The position numbers and the translations under genes are program-made. Source: Lachnospiraceae bacterium (GTDB lineage: Bacteria; Bacillota; Clostridia; Lachnospirales; Lachnospiraceae). Taken from it: DNA of 41,883 nt. The stretch spans positions 1 to 41,883 of the forward strand of contig JAFYWF010000078.1 in the NCBI GenBank assembly GCA_017558145.1. Reading direction: 5' to 3'. Positions 24,747 through 32,511 of the stretch are shown piece by piece. A model generated the notes under the pieces. It did no database searches. It was not told the origin of the DNA and worked only from the letters and a program-made list of their open reading frames with translations. Position 1 is the first letter of the stretch. Every line of letters starts with the position of its first letter.

Positions 24747-26006
24747 TTACATTAAAGGGTTTTTATAGAATTCCTTGAAGTCGTTGTACCCTTCTTTCAT
24801 AAGCTGCTCTTTCTGGAACTTCTTATTTTTATTCATTCTGGAAACCAAAATCTGTTCTCCGTTAGCTCTGGCTTCCTGGGCTTCTTTCATTACTTCACAT
24901 AATCTGTCAGTTGGCATTCCTTTTTCAATTAAAAATGCTGTTTTTTTCTTTGCATTTGGAATCTGATAGCCACTTTCTAATAATAAAAGAACAATTCTTT
25001 CAAACCCAATAGAAAATCCACATGCCGGAACATCATTACCAGTAAATTTACCTACCATCTTATCGTAACGACCGCCACCACCGCAGCTTCCACCAAATTC
25101 AGGAATCGCAATTTCAAAAATAGTTCCTGTATAATAAGACATTCCACGAACTAAAGTAGGATCAAATACCATCTTAAAGTCCGCATTTTTAACAGCTTCT
25201 ACACTAGTAATAATTTCTCCAAGATTCTCCTTTACATCAGCCTCTAAGAAATCTTTGATTTCTTCTGTTAACCATGCAAAACCATCTTCTGCTGTATCCA
25301 TGCCTTTAAACAAATATAAGTATTTATCTACGTTTTCGTCACCGTAACCGGCTTCTTTTAATTCTTTTTCTACGCCTTCTAGACCAATCTTGTCCATTTT
25401 ATCTAAGGTGATGAATACAGAATCATAATCTTCTTCAGCGAAACCACTGTATGCAGCCATTGCTTTTAAGATTCTTCTTTCGTTGATTCTAATTTCAAAT
25501 CCTTTGAAACCAAGCTTACCAAGAGTTGTTGTTGTAGCCAAAATCAATTCAATTTCAGCTAAGTTAGAAGGTTCTCCTAAAATATCAATATCACACTGAT
25601 AAAACTGACGATATCTTCCTCTCTGTGGTCTGTCTGCTCTCCAAACAGGTCCAATCTGTAACGCCTTAAAAGGATTTGGAAGATTTGCCCCATTATTAGA
25701 ATAAAAACGAACCAAAGGAACTGTTAAATCGTAGCGAAGGCCACCATCTACTAAATCAGCTTCACTCTGTGCTGTTTCTAAATTAAGCTTTTCTCCTCTT
25801 TTTAAAATTTTGAAAATAAGCTTTTCATTTTCACCACCCTGTTTATTGCTAAGGTTTGCAATATTTTCTACACAAGGTGTTTCTATTCTTGTAAAACCAA
25901 ATTCTGCATAAGTTTCTGCAATTACATTAATGACATAATCACGAATCTGCATTTCATTTGGTAAAATATCTTTCATACCATTCACTGGTTTCTTACTTAA
26001 TGCCAT
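24747..26006 (-). CDS. hisS: Histidyl-tRNA synthetase
   Basis: Class II synthetase charging tRNA-His, 419 residues, a usual length. Visible: KPVNGMKDILPNE at the N-terminus (residues 6-18), motif 2 region WRADRPQRGRYRQFYQCDID (about 122-141), the histidine-A signature LVRGMSYYTGTIFE (about 281-294) and motif 3 GFSIGFERI (about 326-334), then an anticodon-binding domain. A strong GTAGGAGGT precedes the ATG. A candidate promoter lies at 26039-26067. The leader is too short for a T-box, so control is probably not by tRNA-responsive attenuation here. aspS follows in the same direction. Confidence 0.98.
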   Translation of the reverse strand: MALSKKPVNGMKDILPNEMQIRDYVINVIAETYAEFGFTRIETPCVENIANLSNKQGGENEKLIFKILKRGEKLNLETAQSEADLVDGGLRYDLTVPLVRFYSNNGANLPNPFKALQIGPVWRADRPQRGRYRQFYQCDIDILGEPSNLAEIELILATTTTLGKLGFKGFEIRINERRILKAMAAYSGFAEEDYDSVFITLDKMDKIGLEGVEKELKEAGYGDENVDKYLYLFKGMDTAEDGFAWLTEEIKDFLEADVKENLGEIITSVEAVKNADFKMVFDPTLVRGMSYYTGTIFEIAIPEFGGSCGGGGRYDKMVGKFTGNDVPACGFSIGFERIVLLLLESGYQIPNAKKKTAFLIEKGMPTDRLCEVMKEAQEARANGEQILVSRMNKNKKFQKEQLMKEGYNDFKEFYKNPLM

Positions 26007-26038
26007 GATTTACCTCCTACTTTTGTTCAAACATTAGA

Positions 26039-26067
26039 ATTTTACACTTTTTTACAAAAATGAGCAA
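26039..26067 (-). promoter_or_regulatory. Candidate promoter for hisS-aspS
   Basis: Minus-strand TTGCTC (26062-26067) and TAAAAT (26039-26044) with a 17-base spacer, 33 bases before the hisS start. The -35 overlaps a small inverted repeat CAATATA/TATATTG (26065-26081) that may act as a weak terminator of the upstream gene. Moderate support only. Confidence 0.45.
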
Positions 26068-26124
26068 TATACTTTATATTGTTTTTTTATTTATTCTGAT
26101 AAAACAACTTCAACGTAAGACTTT

Positions 26125-26484
26125 TTAATATCCATCCTTAAATGCTTTGTACATTTTCAATTCCACTTTTGTATCTGTAATCTTTATTTCTACTTTATCA
26201 ATCATCATACCAATTAACAAAAGCTGACTGGTTTCACCAGGATCACCACTTCCTGCCAATTCCCAATAAATATCTTCCAAACCATCATTTTTTTCTTTGT
26301 TCAAATATTCTTCCAGATAGGATAATTCGTCCTTATATTCTGAATTATAATTAGCGCTAATCCAAATAATATCTGTATGATCATTTCTTTGAATTTTAGT
26401 TTCAATCTCATCAGCACCTACGGTAAAGAAAAACATGGTTAATTCTTCAATTATTTTCGCCACTTTTTTTTCTTCATGTATCAT
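26125..26484 (-). CDS. Small hypothetical protein
   Basis: A 119-residue acidic cytoplasmic protein with no signal peptide or membrane segment. I do not recognise the family. Secondary structure looks like two helices, a beta-hairpin (TKIQRNDHTDIIWISANY), a helix rich in Glu/Lys, then IYWELAGSGDPGETSQL and a final beta region. It looks like a regulatory or binding domain rather than an enzyme. The start at ATG 26484 lies nine bases past AGAGGGG; a TTG at 26511 is the alternative. It is 64 bases downstream of the DUF1576 gene and probably co-transcribed with it. Its coding status rests on an uninterrupted frame, a ribosome site and amino-acid composition. Confidence 0.7.
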   Translation of the reverse strand: MIHEEKKVAKIIEELTMFFFTVGADEIETKIQRNDHTDIIWISANYNSEYKDELSYLEEYLNKEKNDGLEDIYWELAGSGDPGETSQLLLIGMMIDKVEIKITDTKVELKMYKAFKDGY

Positions 26485-26548
26485 TCTTTTCTTCCCCTCT
26501 CGTGAATTCAATCACTAAAAAAATCTCCATTTACAAAAACTCACATAA

Positions 26549-27832
26549 TTATTTTTTCTTTGTAGCTCTTTTATGTTCAAATCTTGACATAAAGCTTTCA
26601 ATTAATGGAACCATAATGATAGCTACACATCCACAGCTGAAACCATTGTTATATAAATTCAACCCTCCATATAACTGACCACTATACATCACGATTGCAG
26701 CATGTAAAATTCCGGCTTCCACTCCTGCCAAAATACCAAACTGACCTGCAATTGGAGCCAATCCTATACAAAAAATGGATGCAATCTGTACTCCCGGTGT
26801 TGTAGGTACATACTGTGTAAACAAACATGAAAGCAGAACACCTGATAATACCGGCAAATAATTTTTTAAATGAGCACCAAATGCTCCATAACCAAATGCC
26901 ATCAAAATTGCTCCCTGTACAGGTCCTGATAAATCCCCTCCAATCAACAAAACATAAGATTCTGCGAACAAACCTACCAATGCCATATTCATCAAAGTTG
27001 AACCCGGACCATCCATAATTACAAAATCTGCAATAGCACGTCCAGGATGTTTCATAATTTTTGACAGAGAAGTGATTTTTCCTTCCCTAAGCCACAAGCC
27101 ATAAAAAAATGTCAAAACGAAATAGAAATACACACCTATTGTAATTCCTACATGATGGCCTTCTTTCCATATAAACTCTGTTTCTACGTTCAATCCCATG
27201 GATCGCATCACGCAAACAATAGCAAAAGCTAGCAAACCACCTGAAAAACCAACATTAAACAAATTATATCCCATATGCATGGAAATCGTATGGGAAGACA
27301 ATGGTGGAAGTGCCATTCCTATCAATATTCCTATAATAGCAGTTAGTACCAAATTCACACCAAAAGGAAATGATAGCTTATACATTATTTCTGTTACGAT
27401 AGGTCCTAAACATGCACCGAATAATGCAGTGTATAAATATCGCCCTATAGATGCTTTATGCAGTTTTGCGTAAAGTATAACCCCAAAATAGATCGGAAGT
27501 ATATTCACAGGATTTTTACCCCAAAACCCAAAGCAAGTATCTATCGCCAAAGCTGCAGTCGTTATTCCCGTAAACGGAAGTTTTGCAATTCTTACCAAGA
27601 CAATCCCAATGGTTAACACCATAGCTGCATTAAAGAAAGATGCCCCGTAGCCAGCCAATTCAAAATAATCCGTAATAAGAGCATCTTTTGAACATATTAT
27701 TATCTTCATACCTGATAAAATTTCTTTTGGAGATGCTAATAAAAAAGCTGCAATATATAAAAAAAACGCAGAAATGTAGAGAAAAACTTTCATTTCTTTA
27801 CCTTTTATTATCTGACGAAATTTATCATTCAT
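26549..27832 (-). CDS. DUF1576 integral membrane protein
   Basis: A very hydrophobic polytopic protein of 427 residues with about 11-12 membrane helices, matching the DUF1576 family of unknown function found in Clostridia. Internal repetition is likely: two blocks (about 30-190 and 270-400) share Gly-rich membrane helices, as in many transporters. I set the start at 27832 (MNDKFRQI), six bases after GGGAG; an upstream start at 27898 would lie in front of the promoter -35. The promoter at 27864-27892 supports this. Transport of an unknown substrate is plausible only from topology. A small unknown protein follows in the same unit. Confidence 0.85.
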   Translation of the reverse strand: MNDKFRQIIKGKEMKVFLYISAFFLYIAAFLLASPKEILSGMKIIICSKDALITDYFELAGYGASFFNAAMVLTIGIVLVRIAKLPFTGITTAALAIDTCFGFWGKNPVNILPIYFGVILYAKLHKASIGRYLYTALFGACLGPIVTEIMYKLSFPFGVNLVLTAIIGILIGMALPPLSSHTISMHMGYNLFNVGFSGGLLAFAIVCVMRSMGLNVETEFIWKEGHHVGITIGVYFYFVLTFFYGLWLREGKITSLSKIMKHPGRAIADFVIMDGPGSTLMNMALVGLFAESYVLLIGGDLSGPVQGAILMAFGYGAFGAHLKNYLPVLSGVLLSCLFTQYVPTTPGVQIASIFCIGLAPIAGQFGILAGVEAGILHAAIVMYSGQLYGGLNLYNNGFSCGCVAIIMVPLIESFMSRFEHKRATKKK

Positions 27833-27863
27833 AGAACACTCCCATTCATTTTTAATAATATCG

Positions 27864-27892
27864 ATTATACATGAAGATGTTTCTTCTGTCAT
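27864..27892 (-). promoter_or_regulatory. Promoter of the DUF1576 gene
   Basis: Minus-strand ATGACA (27887-27892, 5 of 6) and TATAAT (27864-27869, perfect), 17 bases apart. Transcription would begin near 27857, about 25 bases before the ATG at 27832; this rules out the longer reading frame to 27898. Confidence 0.75.
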
Positions 27893-27943
27893 TATCAATC
27901 AAATCTAACACACAATCCCATTTCTCTTATAAATACCACACCA

Positions 27944-27976
27944 ACAAACCTCCTTCCATAACAGAAGGAGGTTTGT
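27944..27976 (-). terminator. Strong stem-loop after the uridine kinase-like gene
   Basis: A perfect 13-bp stem (ACAAACCTCCTTC / GAAGGAGGTTTGT) with a 7-base loop, eight bases past the stop at 27985. On the minus strand it is preceded by eight U but is followed by TGGTGTGG, not a U-run, so it is an imperfect terminator. The stem pairs an anti-Shine-Dalgarno (CCTCCTT) with an AAGGAGG; no reading frame follows that site. Confidence 0.5.
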
Positions 27977-27984
27977 AAAAAAAA

Positions 27985-29049
27985 TTATTGTATCTTAAAA
28001 ATCAAATCCGAACGTTCTTTCACTTGTAGAGCACTGTGATATTTATTTTCCATAGGAATCCATATTTTAAAGAAACGCTCTGCAAATTCCGCCGAATTGC
28101 GCTTCTCTATTCTTTCTTTTTGTAACTTGGAATCTATATCTAAAAAAACACAAAAATCATATTGCTCTGTTAAACTTGGATGCATACTGTAAGACCCTTC
28201 AATCACATTGAGCCGTTTAGACTCCATAATTACTTCCTTTAAAATCTTTTGACTACTACAATCATATCGTCTGTATCGAACATAATCTTCATTTTTCAAA
28301 GGTAGCAATACTTCCTCTAAAAAACGTTCCCTATCAACATTCCCTCCTGCCTCATCCATTCTTTCTTTCGTACGTTGGTGTGGTTGTAAGAAAAAATCAT
28401 CCATTCGAAACACATTACAGTCATAAACTTCTCGAAGCAAATTTGCCAAAGTAGTTTTTCCGCTACCACACCCTCCGTCAATAGCAAATACAACATTCTT
28501 CAGTGCCAACATAGAATCTATTTTCGCAAACAATGGCAAATAAAACGCATACTCATTTCGTATCACACGATAACCCGGAGCATACAACTCTCGAAATTTC
28601 TCAGAATGTCGACAAGCAGGATATCCCTTTTCTCGCCATTTTGCAATCTCTTTTCTTAACTCTTCTTCCGAAAATTTAATTTTATTTTTTCTTGCAAGCT
28701 CCAAAACAATATTTAGGCGATTTTCTAACTCTTCTTTTCCATTTTTGACTGCATGGGCAGACAGATAAAAAAGCTTTCCCAAAGTTTCTGCCCGTAATCC
28801 CTCATTCGTAACATCCAAATGCACTCTGCAGAAATCACCATCCAAAGCTTCTACTTTATCCTTGTTACTGGCTTTATAATTCTCGGTTTCCCTCTTAATA
28901 TATTCTGTTGCAGCTACTAAATCTGTAACTAAATGTTCACATCCAAAAGAACTTTGATGTAAGAATTTTAATAAATCCTGTATCTCTAATGCAGGATATT
29001 TTCCACAATGTTCCATAATTAATTTCTTTGTCATTTCTATCCTGCTCAT
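27985..29049 (-). CDS. Uridine kinase-like P-loop kinase with N-terminal helical domain
   Basis: The C-terminal half is a P-loop kinase of the uridine kinase/phosphoribulokinase group: Walker A FAIDGGCGSGKTTL (about residues 170-183), FRMDDFFLQP (about 197-206, base/acceptor loop) and LNVIEGSYSMHP (about 267-278). The N-terminal 160 residues are helical and of unknown function, not part of ordinary Udk (about 210 residues). I chose ATG 29049 because GGATGGAG lies six bases before it. It is 23 bases behind the ECF S-component gene and so likely phosphorylates whatever that transporter brings in, or traps it as phosphate. Substrate is not established; 354 residues. Confidence 0.85.
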   Translation of the reverse strand: MSRIEMTKKLIMEHCGKYPALEIQDLLKFLHQSSFGCEHLVTDLVAATEYIKRETENYKASNKDKVEALDGDFCRVHLDVTNEGLRAETLGKLFYLSAHAVKNGKEELENRLNIVLELARKNKIKFSEEELRKEIAKWREKGYPACRHSEKFRELYAPGYRVIRNEYAFYLPLFAKIDSMLALKNVVFAIDGGCGSGKTTLANLLREVYDCNVFRMDDFFLQPHQRTKERMDEAGGNVDRERFLEEVLLPLKNEDYVRYRRYDCSSQKILKEVIMESKRLNVIEGSYSMHPSLTEQYDFCVFLDIDSKLQKERIEKRNSAEFAERFFKIWIPMENKYHSALQVKERSDLIFKIQ

Positions 29050-29072
29050 TTCTAACTCCATCCCTGATTTTA

Positions 29073-29603
29073 CTAATTTTTATCTTTTATACGTTCTAAA
29101 GTCATCACTAAAATAGGAATCAATACAATTTGAAGAATAATACCCAGAATTGCATTTGTAACCGCACCTGCAATAAATGCAGCAAAGCCAAATTCACCGC
29201 CGGTAATTCCCATGCACAAAAACATAGCAATTCCCCATACAATTCTTCCACAAATCATGGAAAAAATTAAGGAAAGATAAATATTGATTTTTTTTCTATT
29301 AAGTAACTTGTATAACACACCGGACATCAAACCGTACACAGCTAATTCTGACGCCATGCATATCGCTGTTGGAAACATCGGCGGCATTCCTAACACCACT
29401 GAACGAAGAAGTGGTGCAATAACTCCAACCAAAAATCCCCACGGTGCTCCACAAATAAAACCACAAAGAATCACCGGTATATGCATCGGACAAAGCATCG
29501 CTCCTATCTGCGGAATCTGACCTGTTAAAAATGGTAACACAAATGCAATTGCCAAAAACATAGCCGCTAAAACCATTGTTTGCGTATTTTTTTTCTGTTT
29601 CAT
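29073..29603 (-). CDS. ECF transporter S component (substrate-binding membrane protein)
   Basis: A 176-residue membrane protein with five or six helices and the look of an energy-coupling-factor S component: short positive N-terminus (MKQKKNTQTMVLAAMF), small-residue-rich helix 1 and Gly-rich later helices. S components bind vitamins or nucleosides and use shared EcfA-EcfT subunits encoded elsewhere. The ribosome site is GAGAGGAA, eight bases from the ATG. It precedes a uridine kinase-like gene, and 0.8 kb upstream is a pyridoxal-type kinase with a PdxR-like regulator, so substrate could be a B6 vitamer or a nucleoside; this is inference. Two candidate promoters and an unusual 195-base leader precede it. 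Confidence 0.82.
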   Translation of the reverse strand: MKQKKNTQTMVLAAMFLAIAFVLPFLTGQIPQIGAMLCPMHIPVILCGFICGAPWGFLVGVIAPLLRSVVLGMPPMFPTAICMASELAVYGLMSGVLYKLLNRKKINIYLSLIFSMICGRIVWGIAMFLCMGITGGEFGFAAFIAGAVTNAILGIILQIVLIPILVMTLERIKDKN

Positions 29604-29633
29604 AATTAAAGTTCCTCTCTTTCGTACCTATAC

Positions 29634-29661
29634 TTTATAAGATAGATTCTACTTCTTACAA
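29634..29661 (-). promoter_or_regulatory. Proximal candidate promoter of the ECF gene
   Basis: Minus-strand TTGTAA (29656-29661, 4 of 6) and TATAAA (29634-29639, 5 of 6) with a 16-base spacer, about 30 bases before the ECF start codon. If used, the leader is short. Confidence 0.35.
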
Positions 29662-29763
29662 AAGCGCTTAATAACACAAAAAAAGTGCTATCTTCTCTTC
29701 TGAGAAAAAAACACTTTCCTAGTGTATAATAAACTAAATATAATATGTATCTCATTATTGAAA

Positions 29764-29797
29764 GGAACTTCTGTTCCACATTGTTCTTCATGAACAA
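29764..29797 (-). promoter_or_regulatory. Tandem inverted repeats at the distal ECF promoter
   Basis: Two adjacent palindromes: GGAAC-TTCT-GTTCC (29764-29777) and TTGTTC-TTCAT-GAACAA (29781-29797), both built on GAAC/GTTC. They begin at about +1 of the promoter at 29805-29833, so they could be operators or the first two RNA hairpins of a leader. No known riboswitch is recognised in the 195 bases up to the ECF ATG; a 5-bp hairpin ACACT/AGTGT followed by seven U (about 29708-29724) could end transcription. Confidence 0.5.
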
Positions 29798-29804
29798 CAC
29801 TGAA

Positions 29805-29833
29805 ATAATAACATAATCCTATAATAAGAGCAA
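29805..29833 (-). promoter_or_regulatory. Distal candidate promoter of the ECF-kinase unit
   Basis: Minus-strand TTGCTC (29828-29833) and TATTAT (29805-29810, 5 of 6), 17 bases apart, between DUF3842 and the ECF gene. It is followed at once by the tandem inverted repeats. Confidence 0.5.
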
Positions 29834-29881
29834 GCTATATATAAAACCACACTTCTTATATTTACAATGACCTATACAAGT

Positions 29882-30304
29882 CTACACACTACATACCTTT
29901 TTCATGACATAATCCATTCTTTTCAATACATCTTCCACTAGATTACTCATTTTTATTTCACCAACTCCGGCAATAATATTATCACATTTATTTACCGGTA
30001 TCAGAATTCGAATTGCATCTGAACGTCCAACTGCCACTGCCATTTTTTCTGTCACTTCACCCAAAAAAGAATCTGTAATTACAATCCCGATAGGACCAAT
30101 AATCACATCTGCTTTACGGCACGCTACAATCACAGGATTTTCCCCTGTAGCCCCTTGCGATGCTCCGGCTTTTACCATAGCTGTAGTTGCAGTTGCATTT
30201 GTCCCCACTGCCGTGATGTTTAAATCCTGATATTTCATATTCAAGGCTTTAATTAGTTGAACCCCTAATTGTCCACCTTGTCCATCAATAATTAACACAT
30301 TCAT
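29882..30304 (-). CDS. DUF3842 family protein
   Basis: A 140-residue protein of the DUF3842 family, found in Clostridia and of unknown function. It starts with a nucleotide-binding-looking loop, IIDGQGGQLG (residues 5-14), a Rossmann-like strand-turn-helix, and has two further small-residue-rich segments (GTNATATTAMVKAGASQGAT, about 34-53; IGPIGIVI, about 70-77). No catalytic residues can be named. It follows the MocR-type regulator gene by 70 bases on the same strand. Family recognition rests on N-terminal motif and length. Confidence 0.82.
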   Translation of the reverse strand: MNVLIIDGQGGQLGVQLIKALNMKYQDLNITAVGTNATATTAMVKAGASQGATGENPVIVACRKADVIIGPIGIVITDSFLGEVTEKMAVAVGRSDAIRILIPVNKCDNIIAGVGEIKMSNLVEDVLKRMDYVMKKVCSV

Positions 30305-30374
30305 AAATTCGTCCTCTATCTGTTTCCTATTAAAGCAATTTTATTTTTTATTCTGATATATTCTAACACGAAAT

Positions 30375-31463
30375 TCAACTCTTTCCCAATTCTTTTCTTT
30401 TATTTCTGCGGACCCGATTAATATAGCGTTCAAACTCACCGCTGTTTAACAAATCTGTAAGCATAAATTGTTCAAAAGTAGGCACTGTACATGAGTAAAA
30501 TCCAAGTTTCTCATAAAAAAGTGAAACCAACTTCTTGGGAAGCACGATATATGCCACACGGATTGCTGGTGAAATGGTTTTTGAAAAACTATTCAAATAA
30601 ATTACATTATCATATTCAGAAAGACAAAATAATGTTTCCATAGGCCTTGTAGAAACCGAAAATTCTGATTCGAAATCATCCTCAATAATATACCTATCAC
30701 CTTTATTTGACCATCGTATGTACTCATGACGTTTAGATGCTGTTGCTGTAACTCCCGTTGGATAACTTCGATATGGCGTTGTATGAAGAATATCTGCTTT
30801 TGTATTTGCTAATGCAACGCTATCAATGCCATCATTTGTAAGCGGTAATAACTCATAGTTAATCTCAGAAATCTGATACACCTGTTCAATTTTATTATAA
30901 GACGGAAATTCAATGGCAAATATTTTTTCTCTACCAAATAACTCTACCAACAAACCATATAAATATTCTGTACCGGAACCAATTACAATTTGCTCCACAT
31001 CAACATGAATTCCACGATTTCTAGCTAAATATGTTTTCAAAGCACTTCGAAATTCCACACACCCTGCATTGGGAGATTTTTCTAAAAGTACATCTTCATA
31101 CTTTGACAACACTTTTCGAATCACTTTACAAAGTACAGAATACGGAAATGTAGCATTATTACTGCTTACATGATTTATACCAGATTTTACTTCCATACTT
31201 TCATCTGTCTTTGCAAATCCATCCTCTTTTTGAAAAACAACAAAATATCCACTTCTTTCTCTTGCCTCTGCATATCCTTCATCACATAACAATGCATAAG
31301 CATGCTCAATGGTAATAGTACTAACTCCTACTTCCTGTGCCAAAATTCGTTTAGAAGGCAATTTTGTATTAAATTCATAAATTTCATCTATAATATCATT
31401 TCTTAAGTATTTATATAATTGTAAATACGAAGGACCATTTCCTTTTTCAATAGAATATTTCAT
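30375..31463 (-). CDS. MocR/PdxR-type regulator, C-terminally short
   Basis: The N-terminus is a GntR winged helix (about 10-75, with LPSKRILAQEVGVSTITIEH at 35-54); the rest is an aminotransferase-fold domain that binds PLP, including TTPYRSYPTGVT (about 228-239), IIEDDFESEF (about 259-268) and the PLP lysine in NSFSKTISP (Lys near 295). MocR proteins usually have 150 or more residues after that lysine; this one has only about 67, ending after EFERYINRVRR, so the final small domain is missing. No leftover coding sequence is present downstream. It is divergent from a pyridoxal-type kinase, the arrangement of PdxR regulators, and probably senses PLP. Confidence 0.88.
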   Translation of the reverse strand: MKYSIEKGNGPSYLQLYKYLRNDIIDEIYEFNTKLPSKRILAQEVGVSTITIEHAYALLCDEGYAEARERSGYFVVFQKEDGFAKTDESMEVKSGINHVSSNNATFPYSVLCKVIRKVLSKYEDVLLEKSPNAGCVEFRSALKTYLARNRGIHVDVEQIVIGSGTEYLYGLLVELFGREKIFAIEFPSYNKIEQVYQISEINYELLPLTNDGIDSVALANTKADILHTTPYRSYPTGVTATASKRHEYIRWSNKGDRYIIEDDFESEFSVSTRPMETLFCLSEYDNVIYLNSFSKTISPAIRVAYIVLPKKLVSLFYEKLGFYSCTVPTFEQFMLTDLLNSGEFERYINRVRRNKRKELGKS

Positions 31464-31522
31464 CTGGTTATATTCCTTTTGTCAAATCTGGTTATTTTAT
31501 ATATCCAACCACATTGTATAAT
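31462..31522 (+). promoter_or_regulatory. MocR-type operator and -10 box for the pyridoxal-type kinase
   Basis: Direct repeats ATCTGGTTAT at 31462-31471 and 31486-31495 (24-base period) are followed by an inverted half-site AACCA at 31507-31511, the two-direct-plus-one-inverted layout seen for MocR proteins. A perfect TATAAT lies at 31517-31522 with no good -35, as expected for an activator-dependent promoter. The first repeat overlaps the regulator's own start codon, so autoregulation is likely. Confidence 0.65.
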
Positions 31523-31617
31523 GAAGCCTATAAAAAAGCAACGCATTCGTTGTTTTTCATGTGAAAACATTATGATATGTCAATGATATATTTTTAAGAA
31601 AGACGAGGTAGATCAAA

Positions 31618-32445
31618 ATGAATTATAAACGTATTTTAACCATCCAGGATATTTCTTGTGTCGGTCAATGTTCTTTAACAGTTGCATTACCAATCATTTC
31701 TGCATGTGGAATTGAAACCAGCGTACTTCCTTCTGCGGTCCTTTCCACACACACTGCCGGTTTTACCGGATTCACTTTCAGAGACTTAACAGAAGATATG
31801 CCTGATATTTGTGCACATTGGGAAAAAGAAGGTATTACATTTGATGGTATTTACACAGGTTATCTTGGTAGTCCAAAACAAATTGAATATGTAAAAAATA
31901 TTATTCAAAAAACAGCTGCTGATCATTGTCTTACAGTTATAGATCCTGCCATGGCTGACAACGGAAAATTATATCCGGGATTTGACACTGCCTTTGTAGA
32001 GGAAATGAAAAAATTATGTGCAGATGCAGATTACTTACTTCCAAATATTACAGAAGCTTGTTTTTTGACAGGTACAGAATATCATACATCTTATGATGAA
32101 ACATACATAAAAGATTTAATCCAAAAATTAAGTGCTCTTGGCGCAAAAAACATCATTCTTACAGGTGTTTCTTACATGGAGGGTAGCACTGGTGTTGTAG
32201 TTCATGAAAATGGTAATTCCCAGTATTATAAACACGAACAGATTGCAGGTGGTGTCCACGGAACCGGTGATATTTACGCTTCCGCTTTTGTTGGTGCAAA
32301 ACTTAGGGGAAAAACAGCTTTTGAAGCTGCTAAAATCGCTGCTGACTATGTATGTGAATGTATTATGGAAAGTAAAAACGATCCTGATCACATATACGGT
32401 GCAAGATTTGAACCTGTACTTGGTAAATTAATTCAAATGTTATAA
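31618..32445 (+). CDS. pdxY: Pyridoxal/pyridoxamine kinase family protein
   Basis: A 275-residue ribokinase-superfamily protein of the PdxY/PdxK type, phosphorylating pyridoxal, pyridoxine or pyridoxamine to the active B6 cofactor. Visible motifs: TIQDISCVGQCSL near the N-terminus (substrate and dimer region), TGYLGS (about 80-85), VIDPAMAD (about 107-114), LLPNITEACFLTG (about 140-152) and the anion hole GGVHGTGDIYASAF (about 211-224) with the catalytic Asp. PdxY-type kinases typically have this HGTGD box. Symbol by family similarity. Ribosome site GACGAGG is about ten bases before the ATG. It is divergent from its likely regulator and ends in a bidirectional terminator. Confidence 0.92.
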   Translation: MNYKRILTIQDISCVGQCSLTVALPIISACGIETSVLPSAVLSTHTAGFTGFTFRDLTEDMPDICAHWEKEGITFDGIYTGYLGSPKQIEYVKNIIQKTAADHCLTVIDPAMADNGKLYPGFDTAFVEEMKKLCADADYLLPNITEACFLTGTEYHTSYDETYIKDLIQKLSALGAKNIILTGVSYMEGSTGVVVHENGNSQYYKHEQIAGGVHGTGDIYASAFVGAKLRGKTAFEAAKIAADYVCECIMESKNDPDHIYGARFEPVLGKLIQML

Positions 32446-32452
32446 ATTATGC

Positions 32453-32483
32453 AAAAAAGTTCCGATTAAATCGGAACTTTTTT
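32453..32483. terminator. Bidirectional terminator
   Basis: AAAAAAGTTCCGAT / ATCGGAACTTTTTT around a three-base loop (TAA): a 14-bp stem with A/T runs on both sides. It serves the kinase on the plus strand and, on the minus strand, the end of the Hsp70-AAA-Sel1 operon, 28 bases past the last stop. Confidence 0.93.
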
Positions 32484-32511
32484 CAATATACTCTATTTTT
32501 TAGTATTATTT

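Noticed and set aside
26007..26124. T-box riboswitch before hisS
   Set aside because: Only 118 bases are available, much too short, and the conserved T-box sequence is not seen.
29764..29777. Second LexA box (GGAAC-TTCT-GTTCC)
   Set aside because: Core GAAC/GTTC fits, but outer and central positions do not match CGAAC-RNRY-GTTYG, and the downstream genes have no DNA-repair link.
29606..29800. 64-residue open frame (minus strand) before the ECF gene
   Set aside because: It overlaps the leader, the tandem palindromes and the proximal promoter, has no good ribosome site and its composition is unlike a protein; treated as untranslated.
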